Shown: one piece after another, positions 8,010 through 16,164 of the stretch
Position numbering within the stretch: position 1 is the first letter of the stretch
Layout: the number at the start of each line of letters is the position of its first letter
Source of the DNA: Culturomica massiliensis
Lineage (GTDB): Bacteria; Bacteroidota; Bacteroidia; Bacteroidales; Marinifilaceae
Assembly: GCF_900091655.1 (NCBI RefSeq)
Contig: NZ_LT594621.1
Location: 3,563,052 to 3,627,051, forward strand
Direction of reading: 5' to 3'
Length of the DNA stretch: 64,000 nucleotides
The notes under the pieces: generated by a model
Database searches by the model: none
Told to the model about the DNA's origin: nothing
What the model saw: the letters and a program-made list of their open reading frames with translations, nothing else
Translations under genes and position numbers: made by a program

Positions 8010-9551
8010 TATCCGGCTTCCCCAAGCTTCGCGGTCAAGACACCGGTATTGGATGGCTTCTGCAATGTGATGGGGGGTAATTTGTCCCGTACCGGCCAGA
8101 TCGGCAATGGTGCGGGACAATTTAATAATCCGGTCATAAGCTCTTGCCGATAATCCGAATTTTTGCATTGCTATTTTTAAAAGTGAAATACATTGCGTAT
8201 CTAAAGGACAGAATTTTCTCAATAAGGCAGAGTTCATCTGTGCATTGCTATGAATACCCGGGTAGGGACTGAAGCGTTCGTTTTGAATATTACGTGCCCG
8301 GATAACACGCTCCCGGATGTCTTTTGTCGGTTCGCCTTGCTGTGTGCCTGTGATCTTTTCCAGTTCGACAGGAATGACCTCAATGTGTATGTCGATACGG
8401 TCGAGTAAAGGCCCGGAAATCTTCGATAAATAACGTTGAATGGTTTGACCGGTACAGCTACATTCTTTTGTCGGATGTGTATAATAACCGCATGGACATG
8501 GATTCATGGAAGCTATCAGCATGAAATTAGCCGGATATTCTACGCTGAATTTTGCCCGGCTGACACTGATCTTCCGGTCTTCCAGCGGCTGTCTCATCAC
8601 CTCGAGCGCAGATCTTTTGAATTCCGGAAGTTCATCAAGAAAAAGCACTCCGTTACAAGCCAGAGAAATTTCTCCCGGACGTGGAAAAGAGCCGCCACCG
8701 ATCAAGGCAATGTCCGAAATAGTATGATGAGGCGACCGGAACGGACGTGTAGAAATAAGAGCGCTGTTGCGTTTTAACTTACCGGCAACCGAATGTATTT
8801 TGGTCGTTTCCAGAGATTCTTCTGTCGTCATCGGCGGTAAAATACCGGGAAGTCTGCGTGCCAGCATTGTTTTTCCGCTTCCGGGAGGCCCTATCATAAG
8901 CATATTGTGACCTCCTGCTGCTGCTATTTCCATGGCACGTTTTACGTTTTCCTGTCCCTTGACGTCTTTGAAATCGCAGGCTGTCAGTTCTGTATCGCCG
9001 ATATTTGTTTGTGCGGGATCGAAAATAAAAGGGATGCCTTTGTCCTTTCCGTTGAGGAATGAGATCACTTCCCGGAGATGATGGAACCCGTAGACTTTTA
9101 ATCCTTTTACAACAGATGCCTCATTGGCATTTTCGTAAGGCACGATCATATTTGTAAAACCGGCCGTCTGGGCATTGATGCTAATCGGAAGTACTCCTTT
9201 TACCGGAAGAAGTGTTCCGTCCAATGACAATTCTCCCATGATGACAAACTGCTCCAAACCCTCTGTCGGTATTTCTTCATTAGCAGCTAAAATGCCGATA
9301 GCCAGGGGAAGATCATAGGCAGAACCTTCTTTTTTTACGTCGGCGGGAGCCATATTTACAATGATACGCTTACCCGGTATACGGGACCCGATTTCACGTA
9401 AGGCTGAATCTACCCTTTGCTGGCTTTCTTTTACAGCATTATCAGGAAGGCCGACAATGATGAATTTTGCCCCCCAGAGAATATTTACCTCGATTGTAAT
9501 GGTAGTCGCTTCGATACCATTAATGGCTCCTCCGAAAATTTTAACTAACAT
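7995..9551 (-). CDS. comM: YifB/ComM family Mg-chelatase-like AAA+ ATPase
   Basis: The 518-residue protein has a Lon-like S5-fold N-terminal domain, Walker A GPPGSGKT near residue 220, Walker B GVLFLDELPEF near 300, a Cys cluster (CPCGYYTHPTKECSC) and a C-terminal Mg-chelatase lid. In naturally competent bacteria ComM is a hexameric helicase aiding branch migration of incoming DNA; in other bacteria its role is unclear. It stands alone at the end of a minus-strand run and overlaps ppa tail to tail. Confidence 0.9.
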   Translation of the reverse strand: MLVKIFGGAINGIEATTITIEVNILWGAKFIIVGLPDNAVKESQQRVDSALREIGSRIPGKRIIVNMAPADVKKEGSAYDLPLAIGILAANEEIPTEGLEQFVIMGELSLDGTLLPVKGVLPISINAQTAGFTNMIVPYENANEASVVKGLKVYGFHHLREVISFLNGKDKGIPFIFDPAQTNIGDTELTACDFKDVKGQENVKRAMEIAAAGGHNMLMIGPPGSGKTMLARRLPGILPPMTTEESLETTKIHSVAGKLKRNSALISTRPFRSPHHTISDIALIGGGSFPRPGEISLACNGVLFLDELPEFKRSALEVMRQPLEDRKISVSRAKFSVEYPANFMLIASMNPCPCGYYTHPTKECSCTGQTIQRYLSKISGPLLDRIDIHIEVIPVELEKITGTQQGEPTKDIRERVIRARNIQNERFSPYPGIHSNAQMNSALLRKFCPLDTQCISLLKIAMQKFGLSARAYDRIIKLSRTIADLAGTGQITPHHIAEAIQYRCLDREAWGSRISYPT

Positions 9552-9687
9552 AGGCCTGAAATTGTATTTACGCGAGAATAAGTTAACACTTTTTTAGAAG
9601 AAAATCAAGGGATAGGTGCTGTCAATAGCTGAAATGATGATTTTTCTTCTGATCTGAAATCGCGGTTCTTCAGGGCCGGGCGGGCTT

Positions 9688-10470
9688 TTAGGCTTGATTT
9701 GAAATTAATACGACTTTTTCTCCGTCGAATACGGCATAACTGTACCAGGTAATCCAGTCGCCGGTATTGATATAATGGCTGTTACCGCCGAGAGATATGT
9801 CCAATGGTAAATGACGGTGACCAAAGATAAAATAGTCGTAATGCTCTTTTTGTAATTGTTGGCGGGCAAATAGTTCGATATCTTCTTGTTCGGCTCCCCG
9901 GTATTTGTCTGCTTCGACCTTCCCGTTGCCTTTCAGACGGGAATGGGATGACCATTTATGGGCGAGCGCAATTCCCCAATCGGGGTGGATGAGACGGAAA
10001 CATTTTTGTAAAAAACGATTGTGGAAAATTTTTCGGATAAAAAGGTAACCTTTGTCCTTCGGGTCCAATCCGTCTCCGTGGCCGATATAGAATTTTTTAC
10101 CGTCAATTTCAAATATTTCGTCGTGGGTATGAACAATTACACCACATTCCTGGGTTAAATAATCGAAAACCCAAACATCATGATTGCCTGTGAAAAAATG
10201 TACAGGTATGCCTCCATCCGTGAATTCGCAGATTTTCGCCAGAAACCGGACGAAACCTTTAGGTACAACCCGTTTATATTCGAACCAGAAATCAAAAATA
10301 TCACCTAGTAAAAATAGAGTTCCGCACTCGTTTTTTATCGACTCCAGCCAATCGATCAGGCGTTTCTCCCTTTCCCGGTTATTGTTTAAGGCAGAGGCTC
10401 CCAAATGAGCATCCGAGACAAAGTAAATCTTTTTCCCGTCAGTCTGAATTGTCGATTTGTCTAACCTCAT
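9688..10470 (-). CDS. lpxH: UDP-2,3-diacylglucosamine diphosphatase (LpxH-like)
   Basis: The 260-residue metallophosphoesterase would cleave UDP-2,3-diacyl-GlcN to lipid X and UMP in lipid A synthesis at the inner membrane. Metal-binding motifs are intact: SDAHLG (D20, H22), GDIFDF (D57), GNHD (95-98), GHGDG (H131) and FGHRH near the C-terminus. It lies 41 bp after the TlpA-like gene on the same strand, so the two may be co-transcribed. Confidence 0.88.
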   Translation of the reverse strand: MRLDKSTIQTDGKKIYFVSDAHLGASALNNNREREKRLIDWLESIKNECGTLFLLGDIFDFWFEYKRVVPKGFVRFLAKICEFTDGGIPVHFFTGNHDVWVFDYLTQECGVIVHTHDEIFEIDGKKFYIGHGDGLDPKDKGYLFIRKIFHNRFLQKCFRLIHPDWGIALAHKWSSHSRLKGNGKVEADKYRGAEQEDIELFARQQLQKEHYDYFIFGHRHLPLDISLGGNSHYINTGDWITWYSYAVFDGEKVVLISNQA

Positions 10471-10511
10471 GGTACGGAATAATTAAGGTGCCGCCGGATG
10501 GAACCCTGTAT

Positions 10512-11669
10512 TTATTTTAAGACATCCTGTAATCTGTCGCTTAAACGTTGCCCGTATAAATTTTTCCCGACAATATCGAATTTAGGGTCGATAATGTAAT
10601 TGGCCGGAATACTCTGGACATTCCAGATCGAAGCGACGTAACTCTTCAGAGCCTGCGGGTCCCGGACACATTTCCATTTGATATCGTATAAACGTACGTA
10701 TTCTTCCCAAAGGAGTTGGTTCTGATCCAGGCAAACCTGATAGATTTCTACGCCTTTGTTGCGATATTTGTTGTAGATGGTTTTTAATTCGTTGATATGA
10801 GCCTGACTTTCCGGAGTCCCCAATACAATGAAATCAAGTATAATAAACTTGCCCTTTAATGATTTGAGTGAAATATTGGTACCGTTGATATCCGGTAAAT
10901 CAATGGCCGGTAAATCATTTTCAGAATTTACAATCAGTTCCCGCATTTTCATCGCTTGAATATTCTTTTTGATTTGTTCATAATGGGCAAGCAATGCTTT
11001 TGTGTATTGCGATTCCGGATACATAGCCATCATAGACGAAGCTACGATTTTGTAGGATTGTAGATCGTTTTCCGGAGTAAGAATAAAATTGTCTTTGCCT
11101 ATTGTTTGATACAATGCGTAATAGGATGCCGGAGAAACAGCATGTTTGATGATAAAATCCTTAGAGAAACGGAATTGCTTCATAAATACAGAGTCCCATT
11201 CTGCGGCAATGGCAGTACGTTGAGCTAAGTTAGCCTTTTCGTCAGGAAGAGCTTCATAAATTTTTCTCAAAGAATCCAAAGCCCTTTGGGTCCTGTTCAA
11301 TTGAAAATTTAATAATTTTATCCATTGGGAACCTTCCGAACCTTCTACCCAATAATTATTACTCAAATTATTGTAAGTACCGCTTAATTCGATTTTTTTG
11401 TCGGGTTCAGCCAATAATGTGATATGTTCTTTCTGACCGACACGTATGTTGTAAAAAGTCGGTTCGGTAACATTGATTTTAAAAGAAAACTCACCCTTTC
11501 GATTCGTTTTGGCCGAATCGGAAACAACGGTTTTATCGACATTCAGTTGTTCCAGATAAACTTTTTGCTTATCCGCTTCTTTAATCGTACCTTTAATTTC
11601 AACATTGTGGCTTTGACAGGAAGCGAGCAGAAAGATGACAATAGCGGCTCCGAAAATATGTTTAATCAT
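10512..11669 (-). CDS. DUF4369/TlpA-like lipoprotein lacking the CXXC pair
   Basis: The protein has 385 residues from the ATG at 11669, which gives a clean signal peptide with lipobox LLASC. Residues about 20-120 look like the DUF4369 beta domain common in Bacteroidota; the last 140 residues are a thioredoxin/AhpC-like fold (FIILDFIVLGTPESQ, later VQSIPANYIIDP). Where TlpA proteins have WCxPC this one reads LGTPES, so both redox cysteines are missing. It may be a binding or scaffold paralogue rather than a reductase. It is divergent from the metal locus at 11891. Confidence 0.8.
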   Translation of the reverse strand: MIKHIFGAAIVIFLLASCQSHNVEIKGTIKEADKQKVYLEQLNVDKTVVSDSAKTNRKGEFSFKINVTEPTFYNIRVGQKEHITLLAEPDKKIELSGTYNNLSNNYWVEGSEGSQWIKLLNFQLNRTQRALDSLRKIYEALPDEKANLAQRTAIAAEWDSVFMKQFRFSKDFIIKHAVSPASYYALYQTIGKDNFILTPENDLQSYKIVASSMMAMYPESQYTKALLAHYEQIKKNIQAMKMRELIVNSENDLPAIDLPDINGTNISLKSLKGKFIILDFIVLGTPESQAHINELKTIYNKYRNKGVEIYQVCLDQNQLLWEEYVRLYDIKWKCVRDPQALKSYVASIWNVQSIPANYIIDPKFDIVGKNLYGQRLSDRLQDVLK

Positions 11670-11853
11670 GACGGTATTATTTATTTGCTGTTTACAGAGA
11701 ATCATTCCGGATTGATGTAACTTATTTTTCCCCGAATGGATATCCCGATGCGCAAAGTTAAAAAAATAGGAGAAATATTCTTTCATTCGGGCTTTAGATT
11801 TGTGATTTTAATCAAATGATTCTATTGAAATTTATTTGATTTTTTCTATAAAT

Positions 11854-11884
11854 TTTGCGAATTGCGAATTAAAAGATATTTTTG
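11854..11884 (+). promoter_or_regulatory. Promoter of the metal-handling locus
   Basis: TTTG at 11854-11857, a 19-bp spacer and TATTTTTG at 11877-11884 are a perfect Bacteroides-type promoter. The predicted RNA start (about 11891) coincides with the first ATG, so the transcript may be leaderless or use the ATG at 11903. Confidence 0.75.
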
Positions 11885-11890
11885 CAATAG

Positions 11891-12355
11891 ATGAGAAAGA
11901 AAATGGCCAAAATATTGAATTTCTTTGTCTTGTTCATCCTTGCTGTAGCTTTGACAGGGGTGAATGTTTGTCGTTTCTATTGTACGCCTTGTGGACATGA
12001 ATATATTTTGGTCAATACTTTTCCGCAGCCGGGCAAATGTTATTGTGACGTTTGCCGGCAGGGAGACTGCACGGCCATTGATAAATGTTGCAAAAACAAG
12101 AGCGTAGAGGGCTGTTGCGCCTGTCATAAAAAACAGGCACATAGCCATTCGGCTTGCGATCATGTATTTTATAAAATAACCGATGTTTTTCAGACAGAAC
12201 CTGTTCTGGATATCCATTTTGTCGCGGTTTTGCCTGAAGATACTGAGTTTCAGGTCCTGCATTTCGATATTCTTACCGTTTTTATGCCGGACCATCGGAA
12301 TATTGTTTCTTCTAAAGCTCCTCCTTTGGAGTGGTTGTGTACCTATCTTTGTTGA
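11891..12355 (+). CDS. Cys-rich exported protein, tentative HYC_CC_PP family
   Basis: The 154-residue product has an N-terminal hydrophobic segment (signal peptide or anchor) and then an unusual run of cysteines and histidines: RFYCTPCGHE, CYCDVC, DKCCKN, GCCACHKK and HSHSACDH, with a KAPP motif near the C-terminus. This pattern suggests metal binding and recalls HYC_CC_PP proteins that precede TonB receptors in Bacteroidota; that assignment is tentative. The TonB receptor follows after 137 bp and an HMA protein after that, which supports a metal, probably copper, role. The ATG at 11903 is an alternative start. Confidence 0.65.
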   Translation: MRKKMAKILNFFVLFILAVALTGVNVCRFYCTPCGHEYILVNTFPQPGKCYCDVCRQGDCTAIDKCCKNKSVEGCCACHKKQAHSHSACDHVFYKITDVFQTEPVLDIHFVAVLPEDTEFQVLHFDILTVFMPDHRNIVSSKAPPLEWLCTYLC

Positions 12356-12492
12356 TTTATTTCATTTTGTACGGTTGAATCCGGGTGTGGCCCGGAAAAG
12401 GATATGCTGTGTCCGTCAGAGACATTTGCATGGTCTGTTTATTTGAAAATGGGGGAATTTTCAAATAGTTAATCTTTAAATTTTCGAATGAA

Positions 12493-14763
12493 ATGAAATA
12501 TATTTTTTTTGTGTTGTGCTGGTGGTTAGCCGGGACATTGTCTGCACAACAACTGAAAGGGCGTGTATTGGAAGCCGGTAAAGACGGAAATGTCGGTTTA
12601 CCCGGAGCGAATGTATATTGGCTTGGAATCCCGGGAGGAGTTGCGACGGACGTGGATGGAAATTTTGCAATAGAGAAAAGACCGAACGGACGGTTGATCA
12701 TTAGTTTTGTCGGTTATGCTTCGGATACTTTAGAAATAGGGGAGAAAGATCACTATATAGAAGTGGTCTTGAAAGCAGGACATCAATTAGACGAAGCAAA
12801 AGTCTTCAAAAGGGGACAGACGACGATCATGAATACGAAGAGTCCTGTTATAGAACAAGTGATTACAGGCGAGGAATTGTGTAAGGCTGCTTGCTGTAAT
12901 CTGGGAGAAAGTTTTACAACCAATGCCTCGGTTGATGTTTCTTATGCGGATGCCGTTACCGGTGCCAAACAGATACAATTGCTGGGCCTGAATGGGAAAT
13001 ATGTGCAGATGATGACGGAAAATATGCCTAATTTCAGGGGGGTGTCTGTACTCTATGGTTTGAACTATGTGCCCGGTCCTTGGATGAGTGCTATTTCTGT
13101 GTCGAAAGGTGTCGGTTCTGTGACGAATGGCTATGAAGCCATAGCCGGACAGATCAGTGTCGATTATAAAAAACCCCAGGGCAGTGAGAAATTTTATGTG
13201 AACTTGTACGGCAGCGACGAGGAAATGTTCGAATTCAATATGAATGGAAGTATTCATCTGAATGACAAATGGAGTACAGCGCTTTTAGTACACGGAGACT
13301 GGATGGAAAAAGAACATAGCATGCATCATAACGGTTTCCTGGATATGCCGAAAAAAGCACAGTATAATCTAATGAACCGTTGGGCTTATAAAACAGACGC
13401 CTGGTTTGTTCAATTCGGAGGTAAATTTTTGGATGAGAATCGTTTGGGAGGACAAAAAGGGTTCCGGGAAGAAATGCGGCATCAAATCGGAGAGGGAAAT
13501 TTATACGGCATTAGTATAAACACCCGCCGGTATGAAGGTTTTTTAAAAGTCGGCTATTTAATGCCGCAATATGAAAATACCAGTATGGCCTTGCTTGTCA
13601 ATTATACGGATCATGACCAGGAATCTTATTATGGTGGCTATGAATACGATGCCAGACAACGTTCGTTGTTTATGAATTATATTTATCAGTCGATTTTCGG
13701 TAACAATCCGAATCAGAAATTCTCCGCAGGAGCTTCCTTCAATTATGATAATTACGATGAGATATTCGGTGATTACAAGCGTACCGAGAACGGATTGGTA
13801 AAAAATACACCTGTGAATCCCCAAAGGGAAGAACGGGTAGGAGGTGTATTTTTCCAGTATACCGGTACATTTTGGACCAAACTGACATTGATGGCCGGTT
13901 TACGTTATGATTATCACAATCTGGCCGGAGGTTTTGTGACGCCCCGTTTTCATATAGCTTATATGCCGGATGAAATGACGACCTTGAAGTTTTCCGGTGG
14001 AAAAGGACGGCGGTATGCAGCCGTCCTGGCTGAAAATGCTTATTTATTAGCATCCGGCCGGTCTGTGAATGTAGCCGGACAATTGCTGTCCGGTCGTCCC
14101 GGAGCATTAAAGAATTTGGATATGGAAGAGGCCTGGAATTTCGGCGTTTTGTTAAATCGGAAGTTTTTACTTTTTGATAGGTTGCTGAATATAAATCTGG
14201 ATTATTATCGTACGGATTTTTCACATCAGGTCGTTGCCGACAATGAAACCAGGCCGGGAATGATAAATTTTTACAATCTGGACGGCGATTCCTATTCCAA
14301 TTGTTATCAGGTAGAAATTCGGTATGAATTGATTCCCCGGTTCGATATTATGGGAGCATATCGCTACAATGATGCCAGGATAACTTATTCTGCACCGGAA
14401 GGATTGCGTCGTGTCCGGACTCCGTTACAGAGCCGTTATAAAGGCTTGATCAATTTGTCTTATTATACAAATATGAAAAAATGGCAGTTTGACTTTACGA
14501 CACAATTTAATGGACCGGGACGTTTGCCTGGAGGCAATCAGCAATTTGAATCGTTTCAGCTTATGAATGCTCAGGTAACGAAATTTTTCCGGAAATGGAG
14601 TATTTATGCCGGTTGTGAAAATATAGGAGACTTTACCCAAAAGCATCCCATAATTGCAGCAGATGCACCCTGGAGTGTTGATTTTGATGCGTCCCGGATT
14701 TGGGGACCTATCCACGGTCGTAAGTTTTATGTCGGACTGCGGTTCGGTTTTGACAGAGATTGA
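12493..14763 (+). CDS. TonB-dependent outer-membrane receptor, probable metal transporter
   Basis: The 756-residue receptor has a signal peptide ending at about residue 19 (SAQ), a CarboxypepD_reg-like beta domain (about 20-95), a plug domain (about 110-215, with LCKAACCNLGESF and GQISVDYKKP) and a 22-strand-type barrel ending in FGFDRD. It is shorter than SusC proteins and has no SusD partner, so it is a classic small-ligand receptor. Its place between a Cys/His-rich protein and a heavy-metal-associated protein suggests a copper or related metal substrate; this is inferred from context. Confidence 0.85.
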   Translation: MKYIFFVLCWWLAGTLSAQQLKGRVLEAGKDGNVGLPGANVYWLGIPGGVATDVDGNFAIEKRPNGRLIISFVGYASDTLEIGEKDHYIEVVLKAGHQLDEAKVFKRGQTTIMNTKSPVIEQVITGEELCKAACCNLGESFTTNASVDVSYADAVTGAKQIQLLGLNGKYVQMMTENMPNFRGVSVLYGLNYVPGPWMSAISVSKGVGSVTNGYEAIAGQISVDYKKPQGSEKFYVNLYGSDEEMFEFNMNGSIHLNDKWSTALLVHGDWMEKEHSMHHNGFLDMPKKAQYNLMNRWAYKTDAWFVQFGGKFLDENRLGGQKGFREEMRHQIGEGNLYGISINTRRYEGFLKVGYLMPQYENTSMALLVNYTDHDQESYYGGYEYDARQRSLFMNYIYQSIFGNNPNQKFSAGASFNYDNYDEIFGDYKRTENGLVKNTPVNPQREERVGGVFFQYTGTFWTKLTLMAGLRYDYHNLAGGFVTPRFHIAYMPDEMTTLKFSGGKGRRYAAVLAENAYLLASGRSVNVAGQLLSGRPGALKNLDMEEAWNFGVLLNRKFLLFDRLLNINLDYYRTDFSHQVVADNETRPGMINFYNLDGDSYSNCYQVEIRYELIPRFDIMGAYRYNDARITYSAPEGLRRVRTPLQSRYKGLINLSYYTNMKKWQFDFTTQFNGPGRLPGGNQQFESFQLMNAQVTKFFRKWSIYAGCENIGDFTQKHPIIAADAPWSVDFDASRIWGPIHGRKFYVGLRFGFDRD

Positions 14764-14794
14764 AACTCTATTTATAACATTAATACAATAAACT

Positions 14795-15142
14795 ATGAAA
14801 GCGTTTAAATTATTTTTAGTAATGGCAATGGTTTTAGGACTTGCCTCGACAGTGAAAGCTGAGAAAAAAGAAGTTAAAACTGTTTTGTATCAGGTGGATT
14901 TACATTGTGCCACTTGTAAAGCAAAAGTGGAGAAGAATATCCCTTATGAAAAAGGAGTAAAAGATCTGGATGTCAACCTGGAAGCCAAGACGGTGAAAGT
15001 GACCTTCAGAGGAGATAAAAATACAACAGAAGGTATCCAGAAAGCGATTGAGAAACTCGGATTTAAAGTGACAGGAAGTCAGACGATCGACGAACCTTCA
15101 AAAGCAGCTACTGATGGGAAGAAGAAAGACGGGAAAAAGTAA
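14795..15142 (+). CDS. Exported heavy-metal-associated (HMA) domain protein
   Basis: The 115-residue protein has a signal peptide (about 1-22) and one HMA ferredoxin-like domain with HCATCKAKVEK (C38, C41), the metal-binding CxxC, followed by a Lys-rich tail. Such domains bind Cu(I) or similar soft metals and pass them between proteins. It lies 31 bp after the TonB receptor and is closed by a strong terminator, so the three genes from 11891 form one unit. It is probably a periplasmic metal chaperone. Confidence 0.85.
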   Translation: MKAFKLFLVMAMVLGLASTVKAEKKEVKTVLYQVDLHCATCKAKVEKNIPYEKGVKDLDVNLEAKTVKVTFRGDKNTTEGIQKAIEKLGFKVTGSQTIDEPSKAATDGKKKDGKK

Positions 15143-15160
15143 TAATATAGATTAAATGGA

Positions 15161-15196
15161 AATGCCCGTACCGGAAACGATACGGGCATTATTTTT
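15161..15196. terminator. Bidirectional terminator
   Basis: A 10-bp perfect stem (15161-15170 with 15181-15190) is followed by ATTTTT, between convergent genes. Confidence 0.8.
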
Positions 15197-15208
15197 AGCA
15201 TTCGGATA

Positions 15209-16099
15209 TTATAAATCCAGGTATTTACCTTCTTTATCAAAAGCGGCCAATGCTGCATTAACTCCCGGGGTATCTTCTTTGTAAGTTACGCCGAACCATT
15301 TTGCATCCGTTGGGATTACTTTAACCTTAGCGGCTTTTTCCTTTAACATTTGATCCACCACTTTCGGAATATAAAATTCTGATTTCAGGTTGTCTTTGTT
15401 TAACGGATAGAAATCTACGAATTGTTTTTCGATCTCTGCGAAAACAGTTGGTGTAAAGCCCCAGAAATTCATAGATACAACATCATCTGCATGCAGTACT
15501 TTACCTAACGCTTCATCTTTAATCGTACCGTCGGCTTGTGTTCCGATCTTCGTACATTCTGTAACAGCTGTCAAAAATCGGTCTTTATCTACTTCACATA
15601 CACCTCTGGAAACGGTACCGTTTTCTGATAGAGTTGAAGCCAGACGATAACCGATCAGGCAGAATTCTTTCGGGTCCTGATTATTGGCTAAAAAGTCATG
15701 CGCTTTGATAAAAGCATCGCTTCCGTAAAAATCGTCAGCGTTCAATGCTGCGAATGGCTCGTTAATGGCGTCTTTGGCACACCAGATCGCATGAGCCGTT
15801 CCCCAGGGTTTCTCTCTGTCAATGGGAGGCATGCCACCGGGAAGCTTATTCATATCCTGATAACAATAAACGGTTTCTACCAGATTTTCAGCATATTTTC
15901 CTACGAAGTTTTTGAACTCTTCTGCAAAACTCTCACGAATGATAAATACAATCTTGTCAAATCCGGCATGAACAGCATCGTAAATGGTATAATGTAATAA
16001 TGCTTTCTTGTGAGGCCCCAACGGAGTAATTTGCTTCAAGCTTCCGAAACGTGACCCCATGCCTGCGGCCATGATTAAAAGTGTAGTTTTATTTTTCAT
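15209..16099 (-). CDS. Sugar-nucleotidyltransferase family protein
   Basis: The 296-residue protein has the GT-A-like NTP-transferase fold: the nucleotide-binding loop AAGMGSRFGSLKQ (from residue 11), PWGTAHAIWCA and ALNADDFYG (metal-binding Asp). It would join an NTP to a sugar phosphate, but the substrate is not evident. It lies downstream of the NagB/LmbE fusion and ROK genes on the same strand, which hints at amino-sugar metabolism. Confidence 0.8.
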   Translation of the reverse strand: MKNKTTLLIMAAGMGSRFGSLKQITPLGPHKKALLHYTIYDAVHAGFDKIVFIIRESFAEEFKNFVGKYAENLVETVYCYQDMNKLPGGMPPIDREKPWGTAHAIWCAKDAINEPFAALNADDFYGSDAFIKAHDFLANNQDPKEFCLIGYRLASTLSENGTVSRGVCEVDKDRFLTAVTECTKIGTQADGTIKDEALGKVLHADDVVSMNFWGFTPTVFAEIEKQFVDFYPLNKDNLKSEFYIPKVVDQMLKEKAAKVKVIPTDAKWFGVTYKEDTPGVNAALAAFDKEGKYLDL

Positions 16100-16118
16100 A
16101 TCAGATGTATTTAAAGAT

Positions 16119-16157
16119 ACAGGCTTGAAGTCGTCGAATCGTTTACTTCAAGCCTGT
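16119..16157 (-). terminator. Hairpin between NagB/LmbE and nucleotidyltransferase genes
   Basis: A 13-bp perfect stem (16119-16131 with 16145-16157) lies in the 65-bp gap. It lacks a strong T-run on the minus strand, so partial termination is the likely role. Confidence 0.55.
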
Positions 16158-16164
16158 GCTTAAA

